Positions 41,007 to 50,668 are shown, counted from the stretch's first letter. The stretch: DNA of 64,000 nucleotides from Streptomyces sp. DT2A-34 (GCF_030499515.1 NZ_JASTWJ010000001.1:4382001-4446000), one strand, 5' to 3'. Notes: generated by a model from the sequence alone, not told the origin. Numbers and translations are program-made.

Positions 41007-42587
41007 TCACTGGGATCCCCAGCAACACCTGCGGGCCGAACCCCGCCATCGCGATCGCCCGCAGGATACGGATCGATGGCGAGGAGATCGCGCCATGGAC
41101 GCGCGTTCGCGCAGGAGATCGTTGAGCACCCGCACCGGAGACGTCGGGCACAGGGCCAGCCGGGCGTCGAGCGCCGTCTCCCACTGCTCGGTCAGTCCGA
41201 GCATGAGGCGTTTGCGCATCCCGGGGGTGACGTGGGCGTAGCGCGCCGAGACCGAGCCGTCGATGTGGCCCATGCGTTGGTCCATGAGGACCTTCTCGGT
41301 GCCCATGTCCTCCATCACGGTCCGGTGGGTGTGGCGGAGGCCGTGGGGCGTGAGGCCCTTGGCGATCGGGAGCCAGCAGGCTTCGGCCCGGTCGCCGGCG
41401 CCGCGTCCACGGGTCGGCACCCCGGGCCACGGCTCGCCGAGCAGCGGTACGGGGCGGGCTTCCTGCGGCGCCTTCTTCGGGTACCAGCCGGAGACCGCCG
41501 GGGTGAACAGCCACGTCGCGAAGCCGTTTCGGCGCCAGTGGGCTGAGTGATCCGAGACCGCTCCGCCCCGCACGAACCCCAGGTCCGCGATGGCCTGCTC
41601 CACCCTCACCCGCTTGGCTTCGGTGACGCGGTCGGGGTGGTTGAGGACGTTGGACACCGTGCCCGTGGAGACTTCGGCACGCAGTGCGACGTCGACGAGC
41701 TTGGCGCCCCGGTGGCCGTCGATGCGAGTCGTGCCCTGCCCGCGGAAGACGTAGGTCTTGCCGTGACACGGGCAGGGTTTCGGCTTCGTGCGGGCGACGT
41801 GGTTGGCGACCAGGGCCGACAGCCAGTCCATCGCGTCGATGCTGCGGTAGCTGTCGTCCTTGGGTGGGCAGCGCACCAGCTCGCCGGTGTCGAGTTCGTA
41901 CAGTTGCCACTCGACGCGAACGGAGCCGGGGCGCGCGAACTCGGTTTCCAAGCCGACGATTTCGCCCCAGCGCATGCCGGTGTACCCCTTGAGGACGACA
42001 GCGACGAACTCGTCGTCACGACCGGAGAGCAGGGCGGCCCGCTCTGCGGTCAGCAGGATGCCGAGCGCGTCGGTGACGACCTTCTCCGGACCGCGGTAGC
42101 GGGAGTGGCCGGCTCGTTTTCCGCGTCCGCGCCGTCTGGCGGCCGGGTTGGTCGTGATGAGGCCCTCGTCGATCGCGTCCTCGAAGATCACGTGGAGCGT
42201 CGAGCGCCAGGTCTTGACGCTGGAGGCCGCGTACACGGCCCTCTCCTTCTTCTCCCAGAGGCCGACGTCTGTGCGCCGGATGTCGGCGAGCGCCTTGTCC
42301 TCAAACTCGGGAAGCAGGTGCTCCTCGATGTGGCGCTTGTAGTTCTGCATGGTCGAGGCGGCCAGGTCCTGGGCCTCGTACCAGCGGTTCGCGTACTCGC
42401 CGAAGGTCCCCTGGCCGAGCGCCGGGTCGCGCCCGTCGCCGCGCCCGCCCTTGTCATCGGCCTCGGCCGCCGCCCGTTGCGCCTCCCCTCCCCGGCGATG
42501 CGGAGCGTGGGCATCTACGTCCTCCTCCCGCGCGAACTCATGGCTCATCCAGGCTCTCCACGACACTCGAAGGCCAACTCGACACAC
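41007..42587 (-). CDS. Tyrosine integrase with LacI-type HTH insert
   Basis: A 526-residue frame; ATG 42548 (MSHEFAREED) is the better start. It has a core-binding SAM-like domain (YANRWYEAQDLAASTMQNYKRHIEEHLLPEF), catalytic Arg (GMRWGEIVGL), then a 45-residue insert (LVDVALRAEVSTGTVSNVLN, then RVRVEQAIADLGFVRGG) that is a LacI-family DNA-binding helix set, then HGLRHTHRTVM, MGHIDGSVSARYAHV (His and nucleophile Tyr). Catalytic residues are complete. The insert could add site specificity or self-regulation. Confidence 0.85.
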   Translation of the reverse strand: MCRVGLRVSWRAWMSHEFAREEDVDAHAPHRRGGEAQRAAAEADDKGGRGDGRDPALGQGTFGEYANRWYEAQDLAASTMQNYKRHIEEHLLPEFEDKALADIRRTDVGLWEKKERAVYAASSVKTWRSTLHVIFEDAIDEGLITTNPAARRRGRGKRAGHSRYRGPEKVVTDALGILLTAERAALLSGRDDEFVAVVLKGYTGMRWGEIVGLETEFARPGSVRVEWQLYELDTGELVRCPPKDDSYRSIDAMDWLSALVANHVARTKPKPCPCHGKTYVFRGQGTTRIDGHRGAKLVDVALRAEVSTGTVSNVLNHPDRVTEAKRVRVEQAIADLGFVRGGAVSDHSAHWRRNGFATWLFTPAVSGWYPKKAPQEARPVPLLGEPWPGVPTRGRGAGDRAEACWLPIAKGLTPHGLRHTHRTVMEDMGTEKVLMDQRMGHIDGSVSARYAHVTPGMRKRLMLGLTEQWETALDARLALCPTSPVRVLNDLLRERASMARSPRHRSVSCGRSRWRGSARRCCWGSQ

Positions 42588-42742
42588 CAGAGAAGATCAC
42601 GCGAAGAGACCGAACAAGGTCACACGAAGGGTGCGGAGATCAACAGAACAGGTTTGCTGGCGGTTCCCTGTCGGCGACGTGTGAATCAGCCGCCGTCGAC
42701 ACTCGGGATCCCTCAACGCTCCTGCAAATAAAGCCTGTTGCC

Positions 42743-42807
42743 GTCAAGGGGTTGTCAGCGAATTCCTGCGGACACTTTGTCCGCTCGCCGCGCTCGCGTA
42801 GTGGAAT
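42743..42807 (+). promoter_or_regulatory. Composite promoter C, drives the biosynthetic operon
   Basis: GTCAAG (42743-42748), 20 bp, CGGACACTTTGTCCG (42769-42783, perfect palindrome), 18 bp, TGGAAT (42802-42807) followed by CGTCTCTTCAC, which matches the downstream region of promoter A nearly base for base. Leader length to the first gene is about 115 bp. Confidence 0.78.
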
Positions 42808-42928
42808 CGTCTCTTCACGCTCCGTTGCACGAATCTCCGACGGACCGCACCACCCATGCGCGACCCAGGTGCCTCTCTGCCCGAGCCCCCGTTCTCCCCC
42901 GCCTATCCCGCACTGGAGGAGTGTTCCC

Positions 42929-44290
42929 ATGGCAGCCCGTACACGCAGTTCCCAGGGCGTGGCCCCCGTTCCGACCAGCGAAGCGATCCCCCCTCAGCGT
43001 CAGAGCGGCGCCAAGGGGTCCGTCGGGCCAGCCACAGCCACGGTCTCGCTGAAGATCGCCGTCGCACTGCACGACGGCTACTACGGGTGCACATCGGGCA
43101 CAGGCTTCAGCAACAGGGCCTTCCTTGAGGTGCTCACGCGGACAGTGCCCCGAGGACGCCTCCTGGTCATGCCCGTTCACATCTCACGCTCCGACCCCAG
43201 TTACGACCCCACGTGGGTGGCCAAGACGGAGGCAATGCTGCGGCAGGCCGAGGCCGAGGTCGTTCCTGTTCCGGGTGGCCGAGCGGCGACAGCCGCCCTC
43301 GCAGGCTGCGAAGCACTGTGCGAGCGGGTCACGGAAACCGCCCGGGCGCGCCTTGCCGATGCGTCCATGGCCCAACTGATCGGCCTGGACATCCCCTTCC
43401 TCGGGCTCGGACCTCACCAACGCGCCGACGATCCGTTCAGCCTCCTTCTCCTGCCCCGGTCGACGAGCGAACTCGCCTCACCGGAAGACCGGCGACGCAT
43501 CCGCTGGGAGCACAACGGGCTGACGGCGGCGGTCCGTGGCGGTGCACGCGTCGCCGCCATCTCGCACCACATGCGCGGCCATCTTGAGCAGGTCTACGGC
43601 ATCCCGCGACACGCGGTGGTCGATCTCCCCAACGGCCTGCTCCTGAGCGACCACGAGAACGTGGCCCCGGCTCCGCTGCCGCCGCAAGCCGAAGCGGGGT
43701 TCCTGCTGGCCATGGGCCGGGCGGTGGAGAGCAAGGGCTTCGAGGATTTGCTGGAAGCTGTCCGCATCCTCGGTACGGAGGGCGAAAGTGTGCCGCACCT
43801 CCTGCTCGCGCCCACAACGCACGCGGAGACCCTGACCCGCTACCAACGGCGACTCCAGGCGATGGTCCGCGACTACGCAATCGACGCGACGTTTCTCCCG
43901 CGGTTCTCCCCTCGGTACCGCTCGTGGCTGCGGAGCCCTGCCCTCCAGGGAGTGGTGGTGCCTTCGCGAGCCGAACCGTTCGGGCGGATCCCCCTCGAAG
44001 CGTTCGCCTCGGGAGCCGCGCCGGTGATCGCAACTCGGGCGGGCGGGCTCACGGAGACCGTCGTCGACAGGGTGACCGGGTTCACGGCGGAAGCTCGTGA
44101 CCCCATGGGCCTCGCCCATGCGATCAGGCGGGCGCTCCATATCAGCGCCCGAGAGCGTGAGCAGATGCGTGCGCGCGGCAGGGCGCTGCTCACGGCCCGG
44201 CACGACTACGAGGCCGCGGTCCGCTCCTACCTCCGCCAGTACGCCCCTTGGGCAATGGCGCTCAGCGCCTCCTCGAGGAGTGGAGCGTGA
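42929..44290 (+). CDS. Glycosyltransferase, GT-B family 4 type
   Basis: A 453-residue protein from ATG 42929 (GGAGGA 8 bp upstream). The N-terminal 60 residues are a polar lead. The N-domain starts LKIAVALHDGYYGCTSGTGFSNRAFLEVL; the C-domain shows FLLAMGRAVESKGFEDLLEAV, the GT4 core, and VVPSRAEPFGRIPLEAFASGAAPVIATRAGGL with the E-x7-E motif for nucleotide-sugar binding. It is the first gene of an eight-gene operon and overlaps the next by GTGA. The acceptor and sugar are unknown. Confidence 0.87.
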   Translation: MAARTRSSQGVAPVPTSEAIPPQRQSGAKGSVGPATATVSLKIAVALHDGYYGCTSGTGFSNRAFLEVLTRTVPRGRLLVMPVHISRSDPSYDPTWVAKTEAMLRQAEAEVVPVPGGRAATAALAGCEALCERVTETARARLADASMAQLIGLDIPFLGLGPHQRADDPFSLLLLPRSTSELASPEDRRRIRWEHNGLTAAVRGGARVAAISHHMRGHLEQVYGIPRHAVVDLPNGLLLSDHENVAPAPLPPQAEAGFLLAMGRAVESKGFEDLLEAVRILGTEGESVPHLLLAPTTHAETLTRYQRRLQAMVRDYAIDATFLPRFSPRYRSWLRSPALQGVVVPSRAEPFGRIPLEAFASGAAPVIATRAGGLTETVVDRVTGFTAEARDPMGLAHAIRRALHISAREREQMRARGRALLTARHDYEAAVRSYLRQYAPWAMALSASSRSGA

Positions 44291-45279
44291 CAACCACCGC
44301 ACTGGTCGCCCTCAACTCCCCTTATTCCTTCTGGCAGTTATCCGATCGGCACGCCGAGCAGTTACGGTCCGCCTTTCCTGACGTCCGCTTCCTGGTCGCC
44401 CACGAACACGGCGTCCCTGTCGAGATCCGTACCGCTGACGTCTATTTCGGCTGGTCCTTCGACCGGGAGTGGCTCGATGCCTCCCCACGGCTCCGCTGGA
44501 CGGCCACCCCGTCCGCAGGCGTCGATCACTGGCCGGTCGCCGCGCTCGATGCCGCGGGCGTCACGCTCACCCGCGGGTACGGCTACCACGGGAGGCCGAT
44601 GGCCGAGCACGCGATCGGCCTGCTTCTCGGCTTCTCGCGGGGCCTGTTCACGAGTGCACGGCTTCAGACCCGGTCCGTCTGGTGGAAGGACGACCTCGCC
44701 GCCAGCTTCTTCGACCTGCACGGCGAGACACTCACGATCGTCGGCTGCGGCTCCGTCGGCATCCGCCTCGCCGAGGTGGCGCAGGCCCTCGGGATGCATG
44801 TCATAGGCGTACGGCGCAGCCCTCCTCGCTCCGAACCCGGCGGGATCGAATGGGTGCCGACACACCGTGTTCGTGAAGCACTCCCGCGCTCGCGCGCCGT
44901 CGTCAACCTGCTTCCCGCGACCTGCGAGACTCACGGTTTCTTCGACGAGAGCACCTTCAAGGCGTGCCGCCCCGGGACCGTTTTCATAAACCTCGGGCGG
45001 GCCAGCACCGTCGACCACGACGCGCTCCTCGACGCACTGGACACCGGCCCGCTGGCCGGCGCCGCCCTCGACGTGCAGCCGAGCAAGCCGCCAGCGCTCG
45101 ACGACCCGCTCCGCCACCATCCGCGGATCGTGCTCACACCCAAGAGCGCGGTCTTCAGCCACGCCTACATGGACCGGGCAGTCGCCTTCTTCCGCGACAA
45201 CCTTCGGCGTTTCCTCACCGGCCAGCCCCTCAACGGCGCTGTTACCCCAACTCACGGAGGGCCGTATGACTTCCACTGA
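44287..45279 (+). CDS. D-isomer 2-hydroxyacid dehydrogenase-like protein, catalytic residues altered
   Basis: A 330-residue protein, GTG 44287. The Rossmann GCGSVG lies at 153-158, and the substrate Arg is kept (FINLGRAS, Arg238). The usual catalytic Glu is missing: the site reads DVQPSKPP after Ala-Leu-Asp. The catalytic His is replaced by Lys286 in VLTPKSAVFSH, where family members have TPH. It may therefore do a different NAD-dependent step, such as decarboxylation or epimerisation, or be a binding protein. It overlaps the radical SAM gene by 14 bp. Confidence 0.82.
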   Translation: MTTTALVALNSPYSFWQLSDRHAEQLRSAFPDVRFLVAHEHGVPVEIRTADVYFGWSFDREWLDASPRLRWTATPSAGVDHWPVAALDAAGVTLTRGYGYHGRPMAEHAIGLLLGFSRGLFTSARLQTRSVWWKDDLAASFFDLHGETLTIVGCGSVGIRLAEVAQALGMHVIGVRRSPPRSEPGGIEWVPTHRVREALPRSRAVVNLLPATCETHGFFDESTFKACRPGTVFINLGRASTVDHDALLDALDTGPLAGAALDVQPSKPPALDDPLRHHPRIVLTPKSAVFSHAYMDRAVAFFRDNLRRFLTGQPLNGAVTPTHGGPYDFH

Positions 45280-46387
45280 TCAGACGTTGTCCAGGATCGA
45301 CCTGTTGCGACTGTTCGCCATGACTGGTCGGAACCACCCGTACATGGCACTCACGCTGAACTCGCTCTGCAATCGCGACTGCGTCTTCTGCAAGCCGCGG
45401 TGCATGCCCGACTACGGGCACAAGGACGAGACGCTCACCGTCTCCGACTACGCGGACATCGCGAACGAGGCCGGCCTCTGGGGCATCCGCAAAGCACACT
45501 GCTCGGGAGGGGAGCCGACGCTGCGTGCCGACATCCTCGACATCATCGGGGCGCTCTCCACCGGTCTCGGCGACCAGGCGACCGTCGGTATGACCAGCCA
45601 CGGCAACCTGCGCCGCGGCCTGACCGTGGACGCGCTGCACGATGCCGGGCTCACGTACCTGAACGTCAGCCTCCACAGCCTCGATCCCTCGCGGTCCTCC
45701 GAGATCATGGGTGGCGGCGATTCACGAATTACCCGTGCCACGATCGACCGAGCGCTCGAACTCGGCCTCAAGGTCAAGATCAACTGTGTACTTCAGCGGT
45801 CGTATCTGGATGACGCCTTCGGTGTCGCGGAACTCGCCAAGCAACTTCCCGTCGCCGTACGGCTGATCGAGTTGCAGCGCATCGGGCCGGCGGAGGCGCT
45901 GTTTCCCACCGAGTTCGTGCCTGAAGCGGAAGTCCGCGAACGCCTCCACGCGTGGTTCGAGAAGGCCGGCGAGGTCTCCCGCACCGAGTTGGGCGTGCGA
46001 AGTCCTGGCCGCTATCTCCAGCCGCCCGGTTGGGCCGGCTCCATCGGATTCATCTCCAACTCCTCCTGCGCCACCTGCTCCGATGCCAACCGCATCAAGA
46101 TCACACCGACCGGCATCGCGAGGCCCTGCATCCTCCACAACCGGGACATCCCCCTGAAGCCGCATCTTGCGGACGGCACCATGACCGACGCCTACGCCCA
46201 CCTCTTCCGCGCCATACTCGAGCGCGACAGCAACGATGCGTGGCAGGGCTTCCACTACGTCGACTATGACCTGCGCTGGGACCGCCTGGAGCGGCCGCAG
46301 GGCGTGCCCGTGCTTCCCCTGTTGCCTGTGGCCGGTAGTACGGGCGGGGGCTGCTCGCTTCGCCGACCCGCAGAGGAGGCCGAGTGA
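45266..46387 (+). CDS. MoaA-like radical SAM enzyme
   Basis: A 373-residue protein, start ATG 45266 with GGAGG. The radical SAM cluster motif is CNRDCVFC (Cys35, 39, 42), followed by the GGEPTLR SAM-binding glycines. Near the end, SCATCSDANRIKITPTGIARPCI (Cys268, 271, 285) is the second iron-sulfur site of MoaA and relatives. MoaA cyclises GTP; here, in a secondary-metabolite-like operon, the substrate is likely a nucleotide or sugar. The housekeeping role is unlikely because no moa genes are near. Confidence 0.85.
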   Translation: MTSTDQTLSRIDLLRLFAMTGRNHPYMALTLNSLCNRDCVFCKPRCMPDYGHKDETLTVSDYADIANEAGLWGIRKAHCSGGEPTLRADILDIIGALSTGLGDQATVGMTSHGNLRRGLTVDALHDAGLTYLNVSLHSLDPSRSSEIMGGGDSRITRATIDRALELGLKVKINCVLQRSYLDDAFGVAELAKQLPVAVRLIELQRIGPAEALFPTEFVPEAEVRERLHAWFEKAGEVSRTELGVRSPGRYLQPPGWAGSIGFISNSSCATCSDANRIKITPTGIARPCILHNRDIPLKPHLADGTMTDAYAHLFRAILERDSNDAWQGFHYVDYDLRWDRLERPQGVPVLPLLPVAGSTGGGCSLRRPAEEAE

Positions 46388-47484
46388 CCACGGCCCGTCC
46401 CGTCTCGTCGTACGCGCAGCTCGGCGTCACCTACGCCGAGCAGTTGGCCGCCGAGGGTGTCGCAGCAAGCATGCTCACGCACAAGTGGCAGGCCAACGAC
46501 CTCATCGAACCGCACTCGGACATGGACATCCGCGTCATCCTCGACCAGACCCCTGACTCGTGGTGGGGGTGGAACGAGCGGCTGGCCACCGCCCATCACC
46601 GGGCGGTACTCCTGGACCCGGCGCACAGCCGACTACTCGAACACCCGCCCGGGTTCGCGTTCACCGTCGGCGACCTCGACCGGAACCACGTGTCCCCGGC
46701 CGAGATCTCCACCTGGAGCCTGATAACGGGCAACGCGGCCACTCTCCGGCGGTGGAAGTCCCGGGCGCAGATGATGCCGTGGAGCCGCGCGGACGAGAGG
46801 TTCTACCGCGGGATCCTCGACGCACGGGTTGAGGGCCGCTACCAACTCGACAGGGACAGCACCGACAACGTCCACCACGACCTCGACGGCTACAGAAAGC
46901 ACTGCATCATCTGGCACTACGTGGCGCCGTGCTGGTTCGCGTCGGCGGCCCTCGCCATGCGCACCCGCTACCCCGGGAAGACCGCGGCACTCAACCAGTG
47001 GCACCCGGGCGAGCTCGAATCCCATGCCGAGGAGTTCCTTCACCTGTCCGCCACCACCTCGGATCCGGGCCCTTCTCCCACGCAGGTACTGCGCACGGCC
47101 CACATCACCGTGGACGCGGTACTGCGCCACACACCGCCCCCCAGGCCGCTGCCGGAGGGGTCGGAGGCGGCATTGGCGGCCTGGATCACGGCCGCCGGCA
47201 TGCTCCGCGTGCGCGTCGCACGCTGGATCTACTACCTGAACCCGCCGCCGGGGACCGCGACCGATTACTTGATCGCTCGCGAGGAGAAGGAACTCCGTTC
47301 CGCCCGGAACACCTTGACCCGCCTCGCCGACCGAACCTCCGGTGATGACGCGCTGCTCGTGAAGGCCATGACGGCACTGCTGCGACGAGGCCCGACCACG
47401 GCAAGGACCCTTCGCGACCTCCTCGCCCTATGGGGTCGTCACCGCTCCGTCGTCGAAGACTTCCTCTCCGCCCACCCCGCGTGA
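46384..47484 (+). CDS. Nucleotidyltransferase-like protein
   Basis: A 366-residue protein, GTG 46384, overlapping the stop of the radical SAM gene. The segment WQANDLIEPHSDMDIRVIL has the D-x-D metal pair (Asp46, Asp48) of the nucleotidyltransferase superfamily, although the preceding GS motif is not obvious. The remainder is alpha-helical (SWWGWNERLATAHHRAVLLDPAH, YPGKTAALNQWHPGELESHAEEFL). It could nucleotidylate a pathway intermediate. Family assignment is tentative. Confidence 0.6.
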   Translation: MTTARPVSSYAQLGVTYAEQLAAEGVAASMLTHKWQANDLIEPHSDMDIRVILDQTPDSWWGWNERLATAHHRAVLLDPAHSRLLEHPPGFAFTVGDLDRNHVSPAEISTWSLITGNAATLRRWKSRAQMMPWSRADERFYRGILDARVEGRYQLDRDSTDNVHHDLDGYRKHCIIWHYVAPCWFASAALAMRTRYPGKTAALNQWHPGELESHAEEFLHLSATTSDPGPSPTQVLRTAHITVDAVLRHTPPPRPLPEGSEAALAAWITAAGMLRVRVARWIYYLNPPPGTATDYLIAREEKELRSARNTLTRLADRTSGDDALLVKAMTALLRRGPTTARTLRDLLALWGRHRSVVEDFLSAHPA

Positions 47485-47499
47485 CCAAAGGGGCCCCTC

Positions 47500-48315
47500 A
47501 TGACCTCCTCCTTCGTGCTTTCTGGTACCCGAAGGACCCTCAAGACCGCGAAGATCAAGATCACGACCAAGTGCAACCGCCACTGCGACTTCTGCATCTT
47601 CGCCGAAGGCGGCCAGGGCGAGAACATGCCGCTGGACACGTTCAAGCAGGTCCTCGACCGCCTTGGACAGATCCCGTTCCGCCAGTTGCACATCAACGGC
47701 GGAGAACCCACCGTCCACCGCGACTTCGGCGAGCTCAGCGGCCTGGCTCGTGGCCGTTTCCCGGACCAGGTCATGGTGCTCGGCTCCAACGCGATCACCC
47801 TAGCCCGCAACGAGCGCCTCCTTGAGGCGACTCTCACGCACTACGACCAGGTCCTCATCGGCTGCGACGAGGAGCACGACAACTACGACGAGGTCCGCGC
47901 CGTCATCCCCGTACTCCGGGAAGCCGGAAAGACCGTCGTCATCAACAGCGTGCTGGAGGCCATCGCCCCGGACCGCCTCGGGCAACTGGCCGCCTTGTGC
48001 GACGAGCATGGAGCCATCCACGTCACCAACCACGTCCATCACATCGACGTCGGTCAGCCGGCCAACGATCTCGGGGGACTCTGCGACCGTAACGTCGACC
48101 AGCACCTCATGATCGAGGTCGACGGCGACTGCTACCGATGCTTCAACGCCATGGCCAAGAACGACAGCGAGTTCACGGTCTGGGACGACGACTTCGCCGC
48201 CAAGGTCTTCGCGCCGCGCCGTAAGCACTACGACTTCTGCCTGAAGTGCCACGAGTACAGGGACTCGGGTCTTCAGGTCGTCCCCGCCCTCGCCCGCCGC
48301 ACGGCATCCGTCTGA
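47500..48315 (+). CDS. Radical SAM enzyme, short
   Basis: A 271-residue protein, ATG 47500. The cluster motif is CNRHCDFC (Cys25, 29, 32), with NGGEPTVHRDF as the SAM glycine motif. Toward the C-terminus, DGDCYRCF and FCLKCHEYRD supply extra cysteines, possibly for an auxiliary cluster of SPASM or twitch type. Size and lack of other domains suggest a nucleotide- or sugar-modifying enzyme. A second radical SAM enzyme in the same operon implies two radical steps. Confidence 0.82.
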   Translation: MTSSFVLSGTRRTLKTAKIKITTKCNRHCDFCIFAEGGQGENMPLDTFKQVLDRLGQIPFRQLHINGGEPTVHRDFGELSGLARGRFPDQVMVLGSNAITLARNERLLEATLTHYDQVLIGCDEEHDNYDEVRAVIPVLREAGKTVVINSVLEAIAPDRLGQLAALCDEHGAIHVTNHVHHIDVGQPANDLGGLCDRNVDQHLMIEVDGDCYRCFNAMAKNDSEFTVWDDDFAAKVFAPRRKHYDFCLKCHEYRDSGLQVVPALARRTASV

Positions 48316-48338
48316 CCACCCTCTGCCCGGAGGTCCCC

Positions 48339-50066
48339 ATGCCCGCAGTGCTTGGCCTGAACTTCCACCACGACACCTCCGCCTGCCTCGTCGTCGACGG
48401 CCGCATCTACGCGGCCGAGGAGGAGCGATGGAGCGGCATCAAACACAACCGCACCACACGCAAGGGCATCCTCACCGTCCCCACCGATGCCCTCGACTGG
48501 TGCCTGCGGTCCGCCGGCATCACCGTCGACGAAATCGACCACGTGTGGACCCCCTCCATGCGACCCGCCCCCCGGCACGGATCGTGGGCGTCCACGGAAC
48601 AGGCCGAACTCGCCGCCCTGCTCCCCGACGCGCTCGGGCAGCGGCTGAAGCTCATCTCCCACCACACCGCGCACGTCCTGGCCGGCTATCTGCTCTCCGG
48701 CGAGGAACACGCCGCCGGACTGGTCATCGACGCGGGCGGGTCCGTCCTCGGCACGGACATCGCGTCGGGACGCGAACGGATCACCGGCTACGACCTGAGG
48801 CCGGAAAGCATCGACCGCGTCCACCAGATCACACCGGCCATCGCCCCCGGCCCATCCGGACCCGTGCGCACCCACCCGTCCCTCGGCCACTTCTACCGCA
48901 ACCTCGCGCTGCGAGTGATTCCGCCGGGCAACGAAGTGGAGGGCAGCATGATGGCCCTCGCCGCGTTCGGTGACCCGGACCGCTACTACAAGGAACTCCG
49001 CGACCTCGTCCATCTCGGCGAGAACGGACACGTGCACATCGCGGCGCCATGGGGCTCGTACGACGCCGACACCCCGCTCGGGATCGAAGACGCCGTCTGG
49101 ACCGCGCGGTCCGCCGACTCGAAGCCGCTTGACGCCCGCGCCGACCTGGCCGCGGCGGCACAGCGGGTCTTCGCCGAGTCCGTCATCCACGTGGCCCGTC
49201 ACCTGCGCCGTCTCACGGCCGCCCGCACACTGGTCTTCTCCGGCGGCTGCGCCCTGAACTCCCATCTCAACGGCACACTCGCCGAAGAGTCCGGCTTCGA
49301 GAAACTCTTCGTCGCCCCGGCGCCGCACGACGCCGGCACCGCCGTCGGCGCCGCCCTCTACGCCTGGAACTACGTCCTCGGGCAACCCCTCCTTCCGACA
49401 CCCGAGGACGCCGACTGGGGCCCGCTACCCGGCCCCCTGCCCGACAGGGCCCTCGCGGGCGGCTACCGCAGCGTCTCCGGCCTCGGTGAGCGGCTGATCC
49501 CCACCGTCGCCGCGCTCCTCGCGGACCACCACGTCGTCGGCTGGGTACGGGGCGGCATGGAGTTCGGACCGAGGGCCCTCGGTCACCGCTCGATCCTCGC
49601 CCACCCCGGCAAGGCGGCCACCAAGGCCCGCCTGAACGCCCTCAAACAGCGGGCCGACTTCCGCCCGTTGGCGCCCCTGGCACTCGCCGAGGAAGCCGCC
49701 GCGTGGTTCCTCGGCGACGGCGACCCGTTCATGAATCGCGTCGTACACGCCCGGCACTGCAAGTCCGACCGGATGCCCGCGGTTGTCCACCACGACGGAA
49801 CCGCCCGTCTACAGACCGTGAGTCGAGGGCACTCCGGCGTCCGCCCGCTCCTGGAGGAGTTCCACCGGCTCACCGGTGTGCCCGTCCTCCTGAACACCTC
49901 CCTGAACTTCAAAGGAACGCCCATCCTCCGCACCGCCGAACAGTCCGTCACCGCCGCGGTCGAGCTCGGTCTCGACGCCCTGGCCGTCGAGGACACGTTG
50001 GTCCTCGCCCCCCACGTGCGGCTCGACACGGCCCTGACGGCCCTCGACGGAACGGACCGCACATGA
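48339..50066 (+). CDS. O-carbamoyltransferase (NodU/CmcH/TobZ family)
   Basis: A 575-residue protein, ATG 48339 (GGAGG five bases before). The N-terminal Kae1-like domain has LGLNFHHDTSACLVVDG and LISHHTAHVLAG; VFSGGCALNSHLNG and VAPAPHDAGTAVGAAL follow; the C-terminal YrdC-like part includes VRGGMEFGPRALGHRSIL and VLLNTSLNFKGTPI. Such enzymes move the carbamoyl group from carbamoyl phosphate to a hydroxyl of a sugar or antibiotic via carbamoyl-AMP. Its stop overlaps the HD gene (ATGA). It strongly marks this as natural-product biosynthesis. Confidence 0.92.
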   Translation: MPAVLGLNFHHDTSACLVVDGRIYAAEEERWSGIKHNRTTRKGILTVPTDALDWCLRSAGITVDEIDHVWTPSMRPAPRHGSWASTEQAELAALLPDALGQRLKLISHHTAHVLAGYLLSGEEHAAGLVIDAGGSVLGTDIASGRERITGYDLRPESIDRVHQITPAIAPGPSGPVRTHPSLGHFYRNLALRVIPPGNEVEGSMMALAAFGDPDRYYKELRDLVHLGENGHVHIAAPWGSYDADTPLGIEDAVWTARSADSKPLDARADLAAAAQRVFAESVIHVARHLRRLTAARTLVFSGGCALNSHLNGTLAEESGFEKLFVAPAPHDAGTAVGAALYAWNYVLGQPLLPTPEDADWGPLPGPLPDRALAGGYRSVSGLGERLIPTVAALLADHHVVGWVRGGMEFGPRALGHRSILAHPGKAATKARLNALKQRADFRPLAPLALAEEAAAWFLGDGDPFMNRVVHARHCKSDRMPAVVHHDGTARLQTVSRGHSGVRPLLEEFHRLTGVPVLLNTSLNFKGTPILRTAEQSVTAAVELGLDALAVEDTLVLAPHVRLDTALTALDGTDRT

Positions 50067-50668
50067 CCAGCACCTCCGCCACGACGAACGAACTCGGCTT
50101 CAAGGACTGGCCGGAGCCGGAACGAGCGCGAGGCCGACTCGCCGCGACCCTCGCCACGACGATCTACGCCGGTCACGTCCGTGACCAAGGCACGCCCTAC
50201 ATCAACCACCCAGTGCGCGTCGTGACCGTCCTGAAGGACGAACTCGGCGTCACCGATCCCGAACTACTCATCCTCGGCCTGCTGCACGACGCGCTGGAGG
50301 TGGCGCCGTCGGCCGAACGCCTCATAGCGTCCCACCTGGGCCCAGTCCTCACGCGGCGGCTGCGCTCCATGACCCCCGACCACCGGCTGGAGCAGCGCCC
50401 CAAGCAGCCGTGGGACTCGGACATCTGGCACAACAAGATCAGGTGCCTCGGCCCGGAGGAACTGCTCATCCGTCTCGCCGACCGCATCGACAACCTGCGC
50501 GACCTGCGCCACTCGCCGGCCCCAGACCGCCGCACCCGCTTCCTCGACAGCCTGACCAGCACCTACCTGCCGCTCGCCGAAGAGTCCCGCGACGTGAGCG
50601 CACCACTACGAGCCGCGTACGAGGTACTCCACACCGAGTACCGGCAGCAGGCGGAGGCGGGCGGGTGA
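50063..50668 (+). CDS. HD-domain phosphohydrolase, RelA/SpoT-MESH1 type
   Basis: A 201-residue protein. The HD metal site is spread over INHPVRVV, LLHDALEV and RLADRIDNLRDL, the order used in the hydrolase domain of RelA/SpoT and small MESH1-like proteins. The synthetase half is absent, so it would only remove phosphate from a nucleotide, either (p)ppGpp or a cluster-specific nucleotide. The start overlaps the carbamoyltransferase stop and its stop overlaps the next gene (GTGA), so it belongs to the operon. Confidence 0.82.
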   Translation: MTSTSATTNELGFKDWPEPERARGRLAATLATTIYAGHVRDQGTPYINHPVRVVTVLKDELGVTDPELLILGLLHDALEVAPSAERLIASHLGPVLTRRLRSMTPDHRLEQRPKQPWDSDIWHNKIRCLGPEELLIRLADRIDNLRDLRHSPAPDRRTRFLDSLTSTYLPLAEESRDVSAPLRAAYEVLHTEYRQQAEAGG

